DNA of 64,000 nt from an uncultured Clostridia bacterium (lineage in GTDB: Bacteria; Bacillota; Clostridia; Saccharofermentanales; Saccharofermentanaceae). Below are positions 36,839-45,860 of the stretch, in pieces. Made by a program: the position numbers and the translations under genes. Position 1 is the stretch's first letter. Every line of letters starts with the position of its first letter. The stretch covers positions 1 to 64,000 of the forward strand of contig CALEFT010000034.1 in the NCBI GenBank assembly GCA_937876985.1, given 5' to 3'. The notes under the pieces are model-generated. The model had not been told where the DNA came from. It searched no databases and saw only the letters and a program-made list of their open reading frames with translations.

Positions 36839-39800
36839 ATGAAGAATTTATTTCAAAAGAAACTGCTGCCAATAGCTCTTTCACTTACAATGATCATGTC
36901 AATGTTCCCAGCATTTACAGGATCTAGTGCAAAAGTATTAGCAGCAGAAAATCAAACACCTGTGGAAAAATATGGAAAGATCCAAATTTGCCACATCGCT
37001 GATAGTAACACAGCTGGTTACAGAGCGCAACTATGTGATGAGAATGGAAATCCTATTCAGCTTAAGGGTATGTCTACTTTCGGTTTGCAGTGGGATGACG
37101 GTTCTTGGGTTCTTAATGCTGCTGCTTTTGATGCACTTGCATACGATTGGCAGTGTGACATTATTCGTCTTGCTATGTATGTAGGCGAGAATGGTTACGC
37201 AACAGATCCAGCAACTATTCTTGCTAGAGTTGAGCAGGGTATCCAACTTGCTACTGAGCGTGGCATGTATGTAATTGTTGACTGGCATATGCTAAATCCT
37301 GGTAATGTTAATTCTGAAGTTTATCTTAATGCTGGTCTTGAGCTTGATGCATTTGATGAGATTCTTGCTGCTCATCCTGACTATACTGGACCTCAGGCTT
37401 TCTTCGCATATTTGTCTGAAAAGTATGGTGATTATGAGAACTTGATTTTCGAGACAGCAAATGAGCCAAATGGACACGGCGGACAGGACAATAGAGCCGA
37501 TGTATGGGATGAGATTCTTCTTCCATATCATGAGAATGTTGTAAGTGCTATCCGTGAATACGATAGTGATGATTCTCCTAATATTTGTATTCTTGGTACT
37601 GACAACTGGAGCCAGTTTGTTGATGCTCCTGTAAGTAACACATTAGTTGATCCTGCTGTTGCAGATGGCTATGCTTCAGTCGATCAGATTATGTATACAT
37701 TCCACTTCTATGCTGGTACACATGATACAGCTGCTGATGAGAATGGTAGTTACTGGCTCGGTTCTATGATTGATAATGCAATCGATAATGGTCTTGCAGT
37801 ATTCTGTACTGAGTGGGGTACATCTGAGGCTACTGGTGACGGTGGTCCATATATCGATTACTCTATCCGTTGGATTGAATACATGGAGGATAATGGAATT
37901 AGCTGGTGTTCCTGGTCTCTTGCAAAGAAGGATGAGATTTCTGCTGCTATGCTTGGTAGCACACCAGTAAATCCTGTTGATAATGACGGTGATAATATTC
38001 CTGATTGGACAAGCGAGCAGCTATCTATTACTGGTAACTTCGTTCGTGCAATGATCAGAGGCGATGAAGTTCCAATGTACGGTGCTTCTGAGGTTTATGT
38101 AGATTGGGATTCTCATGATGCAACTCCTGAGACAGCTTCTGATGGACAGATTACAGATTATGTAACATCTCAGGTTGAGATTAGCGCAGGAAACGAAGCA
38201 CTATGGTTCCCAGCAACTACTGAAGAAACAAATCGTGGAAATATTTGGAATGGTGCTAGAATTATTGTAAATCCTGATATTCCATCTGTTTATACTATCT
38301 ATCAAACTATGGAGTTTGATGTTTATGTAGAAAACCCAATTGCTCTTACTGTTAAGCCAATATTGCAATCTGAAGGAACAGGTTGGTGGGGTGAAATGCC
38401 TCAGGTAGATTTCGCTGAATCTGACTTTACTTATGATGATGCAACAGGACTTTATGTTGCAACTGGTTCTGCAAATCTTCCAACATCTTCTATTAATCCT
38501 GAAGGTGCGACAAAGATGATCTTCATGGTTTCTAACCCTGAGGTTGATGTATATCTAGATAATCTTGTATTCTCATCACTTTATAATGGTGATATTTCTA
38601 AGGCTCCAGTAATTCCTGACGAGCCAGGTACATTTGATGGTCTTCCATTCGACTTCGAGTCTGACAACAGAGAGTCTTGGGCACCAGAGGGTTCATCCAA
38701 CCTTGATTATTTGACAATGGATGTTTTCGAGATTGCTGATGGAAATCACGCAATGGGCTTCCCAACAGAGTTCGCAGTTGGTGCAAATGAGTGGGAAGAC
38801 GGATACCGTATGTCTACTGCAATGAATATTTTCGCAGCAGCAGACTACGACTACGACTACATGACAGCTACTTTCTATATCGAAAAGGACGCTGCTACAA
38901 CAGGTACAATTCAGGTTGAGGTTTGTCCAATTCCAAATGGTGACGGATACTGGTTCCAGCTCCCAACTGGCTTCGAGTTTGATCCTACAGATGCTGATGC
39001 AGAAGTTGTAACAATGACTGACGGTACAGAGCTTCTTAAATTTGAACTTACTATCCCATTTGAGGTTACTTACGATTCAACAATGAGAAATATTATCTTC
39101 GCTATCCATGGTAACGACACAGATTATGCAGGAATGCTATATCTAGATAATATTGGATTTACAGATGAGGCTCCAGTAGTTGAAGAGCCAGAAGAGCCAG
39201 TAGATCCAGAAGAGCCAGTAGATCCAGAAGAGCCAGTGGATCCAGAAGAGCCAGTGGATCCAGAAGAGCCAGTAGAGCCAGAAGAGCCAGAAGAGCCAAC
39301 TCCAACAGCAGAGCCAACTGCAGCACCAACTGTAGCACCAACTGCAGCACCAACTGCAGCACCAACTGCAGCACCAACAGATGCTCCAGACCAGGAAATT
39401 CCTGATGGTGATGTATCTGATGCAGACGTTGAAGCAATTACAGCATTTGTAAACAGACTATACGAGACAGCTCTTGGTAGAACAGCTTCTGATAATGAGG
39501 TTGCTTCTTGGGTAGATCCTCTTGTTGATAGAGAAGCATGTGGTTCTTCTGTAGCATATGGTTTCTTGTTTAGCCAAGAGTATCTTGATAAGAATGTTTC
39601 TGATGAGCAGTTTGTAGAGGATTTGTATACAGTTCTTATGGATAGAGTTCCTACTGCTGAAGAGGCAGCTAACTGGATTTACGCTCTTGCTTGCGGAATG
39701 ACAAGAGAAGAAGTATTTGCAGAGTTTGCTAATTCTCCAGAATATAACCACGTATGCTACACATATGGAATCATCACTGGCGCATACATCCCAGGTTATT

Positions 39801-40174
39801 CTATGGATCAGCTTGCTCAGGTAAATATGTTCGTTGATAGATTGTATAGACTTTGCCTTGATAGACCAGGTGACCCAGAAGGTCAGTATCACTGGGTAGA
39901 GGTACTCGTAACAGGAGAAATGAACGGTGCTACAGTTGCATACGGATTCTTCTTCAGCCAAGAGTTTATCGGTAGAAACTTCTCTAACGGAAACTACGTA
40001 GAGATTCTATACAATGTTTGCCTTAACCGTCCTTCTGATCCAAATGGATATGCAGATTGGACATCTCAGCTTGCTGATGGCGCTGACAGAATGGATATCT
40101 TCAGAGGCTTCGTTCACTCTGTTGAGTTCACAGGAATCTGTGCTGATTACGGCATCGAGAGAGGCACAATTTAA
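36839..40174 (+). CDS. Secreted modular GH5 glycanase with DUF4214 repeats
   Basis: A 1,111-residue extracellular enzyme, probably an endoglucanase or mannanase. It has a signal peptide (1 to about 35, ending VLA) and a GH5 catalytic domain at about 50-380. The acid/base Glu209 is in ANEPN and the nucleophile Glu325 is in TEWGTS. Two beta-sandwich carbohydrate-binding-like modules follow (about 430-585 and 600-775). A PEEPVD-type linker and a PTAAP-type linker lead to two tandem DUF4214 units (about 865-1105), common at the ends of Lachnospiraceae secreted enzymes. ATG 36839 has GGAGG 11 bases upstream. It is a single gene with its own terminator. Confidence 0.9.
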   Translation: MKNLFQKKLLPIALSLTMIMSMFPAFTGSSAKVLAAENQTPVEKYGKIQICHIADSNTAGYRAQLCDENGNPIQLKGMSTFGLQWDDGSWVLNAAAFDALAYDWQCDIIRLAMYVGENGYATDPATILARVEQGIQLATERGMYVIVDWHMLNPGNVNSEVYLNAGLELDAFDEILAAHPDYTGPQAFFAYLSEKYGDYENLIFETANEPNGHGGQDNRADVWDEILLPYHENVVSAIREYDSDDSPNICILGTDNWSQFVDAPVSNTLVDPAVADGYASVDQIMYTFHFYAGTHDTAADENGSYWLGSMIDNAIDNGLAVFCTEWGTSEATGDGGPYIDYSIRWIEYMEDNGISWCSWSLAKKDEISAAMLGSTPVNPVDNDGDNIPDWTSEQLSITGNFVRAMIRGDEVPMYGASEVYVDWDSHDATPETASDGQITDYVTSQVEISAGNEALWFPATTEETNRGNIWNGARIIVNPDIPSVYTIYQTMEFDVYVENPIALTVKPILQSEGTGWWGEMPQVDFAESDFTYDDATGLYVATGSANLPTSSINPEGATKMIFMVSNPEVDVYLDNLVFSSLYNGDISKAPVIPDEPGTFDGLPFDFESDNRESWAPEGSSNLDYLTMDVFEIADGNHAMGFPTEFAVGANEWEDGYRMSTAMNIFAAADYDYDYMTATFYIEKDAATTGTIQVEVCPIPNGDGYWFQLPTGFEFDPTDADAEVVTMTDGTELLKFELTIPFEVTYDSTMRNIIFAIHGNDTDYAGMLYLDNIGFTDEAPVVEEPEEPVDPEEPVDPEEPVDPEEPVDPEEPVEPEEPEEPTPTAEPTAAPTVAPTAAPTAAPTAAPTDAPDQEIPDGDVSDADVEAITAFVNRLYETALGRTASDNEVASWVDPLVDREACGSSVAYGFLFSQEYLDKNVSDEQFVEDLYTVLMDRVPTAEEAANWIYALACGMTREEVFAEFANSPEYNHVCYTYGIITGAYIPGYSMDQLAQVNMFVDRLYRLCLDRPGDPEGQYHWVEVLVTGEMNGATVAYGFFFSQEFIGRNFSNGNYVEILYNVCLNRPSDPNGYADWTSQLADGADRMDIFRGFVHSVEFTGICADYGIERGTI
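39180..39388 (+). repeat. Coding tandem repeats in the GH5 linkers
   Basis: An 18-base unit encoding EEPVDP is repeated about five times (to about 39295). A 15-base unit encoding PTAAP, with one variant each for PTVAP and TAEP, follows to about 39388. Copy number could vary by slippage, changing linker length in frame. Confidence 0.85.
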
Positions 40175-40210
40175 TTCGCTCTCCTTATAGTTGTAATTTT
40201 ATTACACCTT

Positions 40211-40244
40211 GCTCGCCTTCTACCTTCCGAAGGCGAGCTTTTTT
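40211..40244 (+). terminator. Rho-independent terminator after the GH5 gene
   Basis: GCTCGCCTTC (40211-40220) pairs with GAAGGCGAGC (40229-40238) around an 8-base loop, followed by TTTTTT. Confidence 0.92.
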
Positions 40245-40307
40245 ATGTAGAATTTTTCTTGCCCTTTTCGAAAAGGGAGCAAATGTCAATTCTTTATCTT
40301 AGTAAAA

Positions 40308-40344
40308 CTTAAAAAATAAAACGGATACCCATCAGGATACCCGT
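40308..40344 (-). terminator. Terminator of tRNA-Thr
   Basis: Read on the minus strand, ACGGGTATCC pairs with GGGTATCCGT (positions 40344-40321) through ten pairs including two G-U, with a TGAT loop. TTTTATTTTTT follows. It begins 4 bases after the CCA end of the tRNA. Confidence 0.82.
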
Positions 40345-40347
40345 CTA

Positions 40348-40423
40348 TGGAGCTGGAGACGTGACTCGAACACGCGACCTGCTCATTACGAATGAGCTGC
40401 TCTACCAACTGAGCTACACCAGC
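40348..40423 (-). tRNA. tRNA-Thr (anticodon CGT)
   Basis: A 76-base cloverleaf with encoded CCA. The acceptor 5' strand is GCTGGTG, the D-arm GCTCAGTTGGTAGAGC, the anticodon stem GCTCA/TGAGC with loop TTCGTAA (anticodon CGT, reading ACG), and the T-loop TTCGAGT. Two oddities: acceptor pair 6-67 is T-T, and T-stem pair 49-65 is G-T. It has its own terminator downstream and is probably functional. Confidence 0.9.
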
Positions 40424-40488
40424 ATATTGGAACACTTTTCTAAACTCTAAAAATATACTAATTCGTGTGCTTGTTGTCAAGATAATAA

Positions 40489-40497
40489 TGGTATAAT
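40489..40497 (+). promoter_or_regulatory. Extended -10 promoter of the solute-binding-like gene
   Basis: TGGTATAAT, a consensus TGn-TATAAT, lies 44 bases before the ATG at 40541. A TTGTTGTCA stretch upstream gives no good -35 spacing. Confidence 0.6.
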
Positions 40498-40540
40498 GAA
40501 TTCAATAAAAACTCATTTTGTTAGGATGTTTGGAGGCAAT

Positions 40541-42043
40541 ATGAGCCGAGCTAGAGAAACTATTATTTGTCGAATAATTCTTATGGTTTCAATGTTTTGC
40601 ATTGTTGGCTCTTTTTGCTGTTCTTGTAAATCTGACAATTCGGATTTTCCATTTGTTGAAGGTTATTTTGTAGATGAGACAACTATATCTTCTGAGAATA
40701 CAATTATTGATGATACAAATAATGAGCCTATAGTTGTTTCTTTGGCGGTTCCATATTCGCAGAATACTATTGAATATCTTGGTAAGCTTTATTATGCCAA
40801 ACTTAACGGATTATTGTCTGAGGGTGTGAATGGTTCTACTGTAACCTTAGAAGAACTTGATAGTATTGATGTTCCGTTCTCGTTTCAGGTTACATATTCG
40901 TCTTTGGAAGGAGTTAATGATAGCTCTTTGATTAATAGCGAGGATGCTCCTGATATTTATTTAACATCTAATAATAGTGGTATGTATTTAGATGACAGAG
41001 CTATTGGACTTAATGAATATTTGTATGATAATCCTTTGTTTGACAACACTATTGTAAATCTTAGTGCATTACATTATTCGTATGCCAATACTGATGATTA
41101 TGTTCTTTGTGGTGTTCCGCATTATATGTCTTATATGGTGCTTATGGGTAACAGTGACTATGTTTCTCAGCAAGATATTTATAGATTGTCTCTTGAAGAT
41201 TTATATTCGCTTCTAGTTAATATCGATATTTCTGCCAATGAGATAGATATTGATGCAAGTGAAGGTGAGACTGGTAGTAATAATTTGGACAATAGTCAGC
41301 ATGTTGTTCCATTTGCAAATGGAATTGAACTACTTCCTTTTATTTCTGATGCTTTTCGAGAGGGAAGTGAGGATAGTGTTGTAAGTTCGTACTTGCATAG
41401 CTCTGAATATGCTGATAATGGCTTTGAACTTGATTCGGAATTGATTGATAGCTTAAATAGAGAGCTTAATTACATAGATGAGCTATATGGAAATGGCTTA
41501 TCTTCTAATGCGAATGGTATGGGAGCAGATTTGGTCTATTCTAGACAGGCTTCGATGTGGATTGGTTCTTCGACAGATATTGGATTATGGAACGAGTATT
41601 ATCCGGATTCATTGGTTCTCTCGCTTATTCCAACTGATTATGATGAAGCTTCGAGTGTTCCGTTTCTGACGACTTATTATTTGTGTGTCTCGCCAGAATG
41701 TGAGCAAGCGGAATTTGCTAGTGATTTTGCTGCTTTTATTAGTCTTGATACGGATGCTTTGCTGCTTTTATCTAGATTAGAGCCAATGGATGGAGTTCTT
41801 CCAGTTGTCAATAATTCGACTGTATGGGATGCATACGAGCTTAATCCGCAAACAGGATCGCTTGTCTCCATTATTGAGTCTATGGTTAATTCTAGTGAAG
41901 CATATTATATGAATGATATATTGAATCGATATTCGTTAAATGATATCGAACTTTATTTGCAGAATTATTCTGATGCTAGATTTGCTGACGGAACGGTTGA
42001 CTACAATGTAGAATTTGATTTGGTGAGCTTATATGGACAATAA
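40541..42043 (+). CDS. Secreted solute-binding-like protein, probable lipoprotein
   Basis: A 500-residue exported protein with a basic N terminus, a hydrophobic signal segment and a Cys cluster (SFCCSCKS) that could serve as a degenerate lipobox. The mature part resembles ABC family 1 sugar-binding proteins, notably in the C-terminal MWIGSSTDIGLW and FLTTYYLCVSPE segments and the SRLEPMDGVLPV end. No permease or ATPase gene is adjacent. ATG 40541 has GGAGG 4 bases upstream; an in-frame ATG at 40496 falls inside the -10 box. Its end overlaps the alkyltransferase fusion gene by 11 bases. Confidence 0.65.
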   Translation: MSRARETIICRIILMVSMFCIVGSFCCSCKSDNSDFPFVEGYFVDETTISSENTIIDDTNNEPIVVSLAVPYSQNTIEYLGKLYYAKLNGLLSEGVNGSTVTLEELDSIDVPFSFQVTYSSLEGVNDSSLINSEDAPDIYLTSNNSGMYLDDRAIGLNEYLYDNPLFDNTIVNLSALHYSYANTDDYVLCGVPHYMSYMVLMGNSDYVSQQDIYRLSLEDLYSLLVNIDISANEIDIDASEGETGSNNLDNSQHVVPFANGIELLPFISDAFREGSEDSVVSSYLHSSEYADNGFELDSELIDSLNRELNYIDELYGNGLSSNANGMGADLVYSRQASMWIGSSTDIGLWNEYYPDSLVLSLIPTDYDEASSVPFLTTYYLCVSPECEQAEFASDFAAFISLDTDALLLLSRLEPMDGVLPVVNNSTVWDAYELNPQTGSLVSIIESMVNSSEAYYMNDILNRYSLNDIELYLQNYSDARFADGTVDYNVEFDLVSLYGQ

Positions 42044-43193
42044 CTATTATGAGTTAGGACGTGGTAATACTTTGTTGTCGAGGAAGGTTCATATTAAGGA
42101 TTCTTCCAAACTAGTTAAGTGCGGCTTAATTGAATTATCTAAGGATAATGCGCGTGAATATTTTAAGAATATAAGCGATAGTAATCTAGTATATGCATTA
42201 GATTATTTTATCTATAATAGTAGCAATGATAATGAGGAAATAAATTTAGATAATGATAATCCTTCTTCTCAAACTTATGAGAATAATACCATAATTAAGA
42301 ATAATCCAATTGCATTATGTCTAATTAAGAGACAGCCAAATCAATTGTTCAAAGCTCATCTTGAGCTTCGTATTGCATCAGAATATCAGAATAATGAAGA
42401 CGTTGTATCTTTAATTGCTAAGGATATTCTTTCTCGTTGCTTTGTGGATTTGTTGCTTCATAAGGTAGATATTTGCTTTTCGAGTAGGGATAGTGTGCTA
42501 GAAAGTGTTTTTGTTAAGTTTGGTGCGATTCAGGAGGCGATTCTTCACGATGAGTATTATGATGAAGTGAATGCTTGCTACTACGATGGAGCCTTGTACT
42601 ATTTAACAATATTGGACTATACCGAATTTAATGTAGTTTTTGTGCCGTTTGCGCGAGGCGTTGCTGCGATTTCTGGGACAAGAGAATACGTAACCTCTGT
42701 CAAGCTATATCGCTATGAGACAATGCTTGATGACGATAGGCTCATTTCCTATGCAAAGGCATACGGAATAATAGATGGCAATAATTGCTTCTATCCATGT
42801 ATAAATAAGTGCTATCTTGGCTTTAATTACGACTTCGATGGCGAGGTATACAAGGCAGCGATTCAGATGAAGGAGTATTTTGCAAAGACTCGTAAGGAAT
42901 TTGATATTAAATATTCGCTTCCTGAAGGATTGACAGATTTCCAGAAAGCTGTTCTATGCCAGATTAATAAAGTTGAATATGGTCTTACTTCAAGCTACAG
43001 TGATATTGCTAGAGCACTTAATGATCCACACAAGAGTAGAGCAGTAGGCAAGGTGTGTTCTTCAAATCCATTGCCAATCATCATTCCTTGTCATAGAATA
43101 GTCGGAAGCGACGGCAAGCTAACAGGCTTTTCTAGCGGAGTTGAAATAAAGAATTATTTGCTAGGAATCGAAATGTTTTCTGCAAGATTATAG
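42033..43193 (+). CDS. GNAT-O6-alkylguanine-DNA alkyltransferase fusion
   Basis: A 386-residue two-domain protein. Residues 1 to about 200 resemble a RimJ/RimL-type GNAT acetyltransferase, ending with the KFGAIQEAIL segment and YYLTILDYTEF, as in that family. The C-terminal third is an O6-methylguanine-DNA methyltransferase, with the helix-turn-helix SRAVGKVCSSNP and the suicide-cysteine motif PCHR (Cys353), then KLTGFSSG. It repairs alkylated guanine by self-methylation. The acetyltransferase substrate is unknown. It is second in a four-gene run with a flavin reductase and a Nudix hydrolase. Confidence 0.82.
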   Translation: MDNNYYELGRGNTLLSRKVHIKDSSKLVKCGLIELSKDNAREYFKNISDSNLVYALDYFIYNSSNDNEEINLDNDNPSSQTYENNTIIKNNPIALCLIKRQPNQLFKAHLELRIASEYQNNEDVVSLIAKDILSRCFVDLLLHKVDICFSSRDSVLESVFVKFGAIQEAILHDEYYDEVNACYYDGALYYLTILDYTEFNVVFVPFARGVAAISGTREYVTSVKLYRYETMLDDDRLISYAKAYGIIDGNNCFYPCINKCYLGFNYDFDGEVYKAAIQMKEYFAKTRKEFDIKYSLPEGLTDFQKAVLCQINKVEYGLTSSYSDIARALNDPHKSRAVGKVCSSNPLPIIIPCHRIVGSDGKLTGFSSGVEIKNYLLGIEMFSARL

Positions 43194-43201
43194 GAGGTTT
43201 T

Positions 43202-43882
43202 ATGGCTAAGCATAACAAAACAAGTGTTGGGATTTCTACAATGCTAAATCCAGTTCCTGTTGTGATGGTTTCTTGTGCAGGTAAGGATTCGAGTAAGGTA
43301 GAAGGTAGACCAAATATTATTACAATCGCATGGGCAGGAACTATTAATTCTGAACCGCCGATGCTTTCTATCTCTGTACGTAAGTCTCGTCACTCACATA
43401 AGCTGATTTCTGAGACTGGCGAGTTTGTAGTAAATCTTGTAAATAAGACCCTTGCGAAAAGCTGCGACTACTGCGGTGTTAAATCTGGGGTAGATGAAGA
43501 CAAATTTGAATCTACTGGTCTAACTCCAGTCAAGGCTGAGGGCTTAGATTACGCATATTCTATTCTAGAAGCACCAGTTTCTATTTCTTGTAAGGTGGAG
43601 TCAGTAGTTGAATTAGGTAGTCACGACATGTTTATAGCAAAGATTGTCGCAATTAATTGTGATTCCTATCTACTTGATGAGAATGGCAAAATTTGCCTTG
43701 ATAAAGCAAAGATGGTTGCATATAACCATGGTGAGTACTTCTTGCTCGGAGAGAAGCTTGGCTTCTTCGGCTATTCAGTTGCTAGTACTGAAGTATTCGA
43801 GAAGAGAATGGGCTATAAGAAAACACGCGACAAGTATCAAAGATTACGCGAAAGTGAGCCAAAGAGGGGGAAGAAATTCTAA
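43202..43882 (+). CDS. Flavin reductase family (FMN-binding split barrel) protein
   Basis: A 226-residue cytoplasmic protein of the flavin reductase-like family. Seen are NPVPVVMVSCAGKD at the N terminus, the NIITIAWAGTINSEPPMLSISVRKSRHS flavin-binding region and EFVVNLVNKTLAKSCDYCG. Members reduce or bind FMN, or act as short-chain flavoproteins of unknown partner. GGAGG precedes the ATG. It is 8 bases downstream of the alkyltransferase gene, and its stop overlaps the next ATG (TAATG). Confidence 0.85.
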   Translation: MAKHNKTSVGISTMLNPVPVVMVSCAGKDSSKVEGRPNIITIAWAGTINSEPPMLSISVRKSRHSHKLISETGEFVVNLVNKTLAKSCDYCGVKSGVDEDKFESTGLTPVKAEGLDYAYSILEAPVSISCKVESVVELGSHDMFIAKIVAINCDSYLLDENGKICLDKAKMVAYNHGEYFLLGEKLGFFGYSVASTEVFEKRMGYKKTRDKYQRLRESEPKRGKKF

Positions 43883-44457
43883 TGAAATTTATCTCAATCA
43901 AAAAGATTCTAGATTCCAAATTTATCTCTCGCTATGATGTGCTTTACGAGACAGAAATTGGCACAACGAAGAATTACGAGATGATTAGCAGAAGTAAGGA
44001 TATTACTACGCTTGAAAAGCTTCAGAACATACCAGAGAGTCAATACAGTGCAGATGCCGTTGTGATTATTATGCATGACGTAAGTGGAGATAAGGTTCTG
44101 CTTAACAAGGAATATCGTATGGCTATAGGCGGTTTTGTTTATAATTTTCCAGCTGGCCTTATTGATCAGGGTGAAGAGGCTCGTATTTCTGCTGCTCGTG
44201 AACTTAAGGAAGAGACTGGACTTGATCTAATAGAAATTACAGATGTTTGGCCTATGTCTTATAGTGCTGTTGGTTTATCTAATGAGACTTCGATTGTAGT
44301 AATTGGCAAGGCCTCGGGTAATTTCTCTCAAAGCACTTCTGCTGATGAAGAAATTGAAGCAGGATGGTTTTCTAAGGCTGAAGTAAAGGAGCTTTTGGCT
44401 ACAGAGAATTTTGCTGCTAGAACACAAGCTTATTTACAGATGTGGATTAAGAACTGA
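43882..44457 (+). CDS. Nudix hydrolase, ADP-ribose pyrophosphatase-like
   Basis: A 191-residue Nudix hydrolase. The Nudix box GLIDQGEEARISAARELKEETG gives the metal-binding REx2EE set, preceded by an EYRMAIGGFVYNFPAG strand typical of ADP-ribose pyrophosphatases. It probably cleaves ADP-ribose or another nucleoside diphosphate derivative. It is translationally coupled to the flavin reductase (one-base overlap) and ends the operon before a terminator. Confidence 0.88.
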   Translation: MKFISIKKILDSKFISRYDVLYETEIGTTKNYEMISRSKDITTLEKLQNIPESQYSADAVVIIMHDVSGDKVLLNKEYRMAIGGFVYNFPAGLIDQGEEARISAARELKEETGLDLIEITDVWPMSYSAVGLSNETSIVVIGKASGNFSQSTSADEEIEAGWFSKAEVKELLATENFAARTQAYLQMWIKN

Positions 44458-44483
44458 TGATAACCTGTTATTTATAGCAAAAT

Positions 44484-44515
44484 GAGCCTAGTCTAGATAT
44501 GGCTAGGCTTTATTA
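44484..44515 (+). terminator. Rho-independent terminator after the Nudix gene
   Basis: AGCCTAG (44485-44491) pairs with CTAGGCT (44503-44509) around an 11-base loop, followed by TTTATT. Confidence 0.75.
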
Positions 44516-44605
44516 TTTGTACAATTTATTAACAATATAAATCTCACTTTACTTTGATTTCTCAAAAGAATATAATCTAAACATTGTTCTCATGAGGTAA
44601 TTTTG

Positions 44606-45712
44606 ATGCTTAAGAAGAAATTGAAGAATTTGAAATTTACGATGAATCGCGTAAACAATGTGGGTACTTGGGACTCGCTTAGCGATGCTGTTCTTTATAT
44701 TTCTATTAGGATCCTTTTTGTTAATACAATCATTAATATTCTTGGATATTTATTATTTTGTTTCTTAGCAGATTTTCATGTTTTTGCTTCGATTTATTCA
44801 ATGCCAATTGTACAGAAGTCATTAGTAGTATTTATTGTTCTTAATGTTTTGATTTCGTCTTTTGTACAAACATATTTCCTAGTAAACTATTATAATAAGA
44901 TCATTCATAAGCCACTTATTCAGCTTATGAAGAAGCTTCGATCAATTAATAATGATGAGAACGATTATCTATTGTCTGGTAAACTTACACGTCCTTTCTC
45001 TAGTGTAGGAGATGAGACATGGCTTGATATGGTTCAAGGTTATGTTGATATGAATTCTGCTGAGAAATATATGGATGAACTCACACATTGCTTTAACAGG
45101 AAGTATTTCCAGCAAGTAATGGTAGACTTCATGAAGGTGCAATTCATGGGTAAGAATCAGAATCCTAGTATTCCTAAGACATATTCTACAGATGTATATG
45201 CAGTATTCTTGATTGATATCGATCATTTTAAGAAGGTGAATGATGATTTTGGTCATGCAGCAGGAGATGATGTTTTAAGATCTGTATCTTTTACACTTCG
45301 TAATTTGATAGGTGATAAGGGCGTAGTTATTCGTAATGGCGGTGAGGAATTCTTAATCGTAATGATGGAGAAGTTCCCATACGATTTCTCTAAGACGGCT
45401 CAGGCTATCAACGATGCATTTAGACGCGAGATTTCTGTTTCTTCTAGAGCAACTGGTGAAGTTAGAAATATTACTTGTTCTGTTGGATATGTAAGCTATC
45501 CTATTTTCGATGGAGATGCTAATATTTTATCCTTACAAGACCATGTAGATTTGGCTGACCAGGCAATGTATTTGGCTAAGACAGAATCTAGAGATACTTG
45601 GAGAGAGCTTGTTTCTCTTAAGAGACCTGGAAGCAATGTCGACCTTGTTAAGCTTTGTAATGATGTACAATATGGTGTAGACAAGGGCATATTTACGGTT
45701 CGTAAGCCTTGA
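44606..45712 (+). CDS. Membrane-bound diguanylate cyclase
   Basis: A 368-residue protein with two membrane helices (about 32-55 and 70-95) and a short linker. A GGDEF domain follows, with VFLIDIDHFKKVNDDFGH and the active motif GGEEF (245-249). It should make cyclic di-GMP. The four residues that would form an inhibitory RxxD site five positions before GGEEF read GDKG, so product inhibition through that site is not expected. ATG 44606 has GAGG 8 bases upstream; TTG 44603 is in frame just before it. It is a single gene. Confidence 0.92.
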   Translation: MLKKKLKNLKFTMNRVNNVGTWDSLSDAVLYISIRILFVNTIINILGYLLFCFLADFHVFASIYSMPIVQKSLVVFIVLNVLISSFVQTYFLVNYYNKIIHKPLIQLMKKLRSINNDENDYLLSGKLTRPFSSVGDETWLDMVQGYVDMNSAEKYMDELTHCFNRKYFQQVMVDFMKVQFMGKNQNPSIPKTYSTDVYAVFLIDIDHFKKVNDDFGHAAGDDVLRSVSFTLRNLIGDKGVVIRNGGEEFLIVMMEKFPYDFSKTAQAINDAFRREISVSSRATGEVRNITCSVGYVSYPIFDGDANILSLQDHVDLADQAMYLAKTESRDTWRELVSLKRPGSNVDLVKLCNDVQYGVDKGIFTVRKP

Positions 45713-45752
45713 TTTATATATTTTTGACGCAGATATATTATTAATAAACTAC

Positions 45753-45781
45753 TTTACAAATTTTATGCCAAGTGTTACTAT
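45753..45781 (+). promoter_or_regulatory. Promoter of rpsO
   Basis: TTTACA at 45753-45758, 17 bases, then TACTAT at 45776-45781 preceded by TGT. Transcription would start near 45788. Confidence 0.5.
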
Positions 45782-45787
45782 AACAAA

Positions 45788-45860
45788 CGTTGCCATGCAC
45801 GCGGATTTTGGAATGTCCAACCTATTCCTCGTCATTGGTGAATATTAAATTTATGGAGGA
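45788..45860 (+). promoter_or_regulatory. Possible S15 autoregulatory leader
   Basis: The rpsO 5' leader can fold. CCATGCACG pairs with CGTCATTGG with one bulge on each side, enclosing a GGAAT/ATTCC hairpin. S15 mRNAs of several bacteria carry S15-binding leaders of varied shape, so this is a candidate only. Confidence 0.35.

Noticed and set aside
39159..39437. Leu-rich reading frame opposite the GH5 linkers, and the Val-rich one opposite the Thr stalk at 55021-55257
   Set aside because: Both are products of repetitive codons in the true genes on the other strand.
40321..40344. Simple direct repeat of GGATACCC
   Set aside because: With two G-U pairs on the minus strand it is a 10-bp hairpin before a T-run, so it is better read as the tRNA-Thr terminator.
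40496..40540. Longer N terminus for the solute-binding-like protein from ATG 40496
   Set aside because: That ATG is part of the TATAAT box; GGAGG lies directly before the ATG at 40541.
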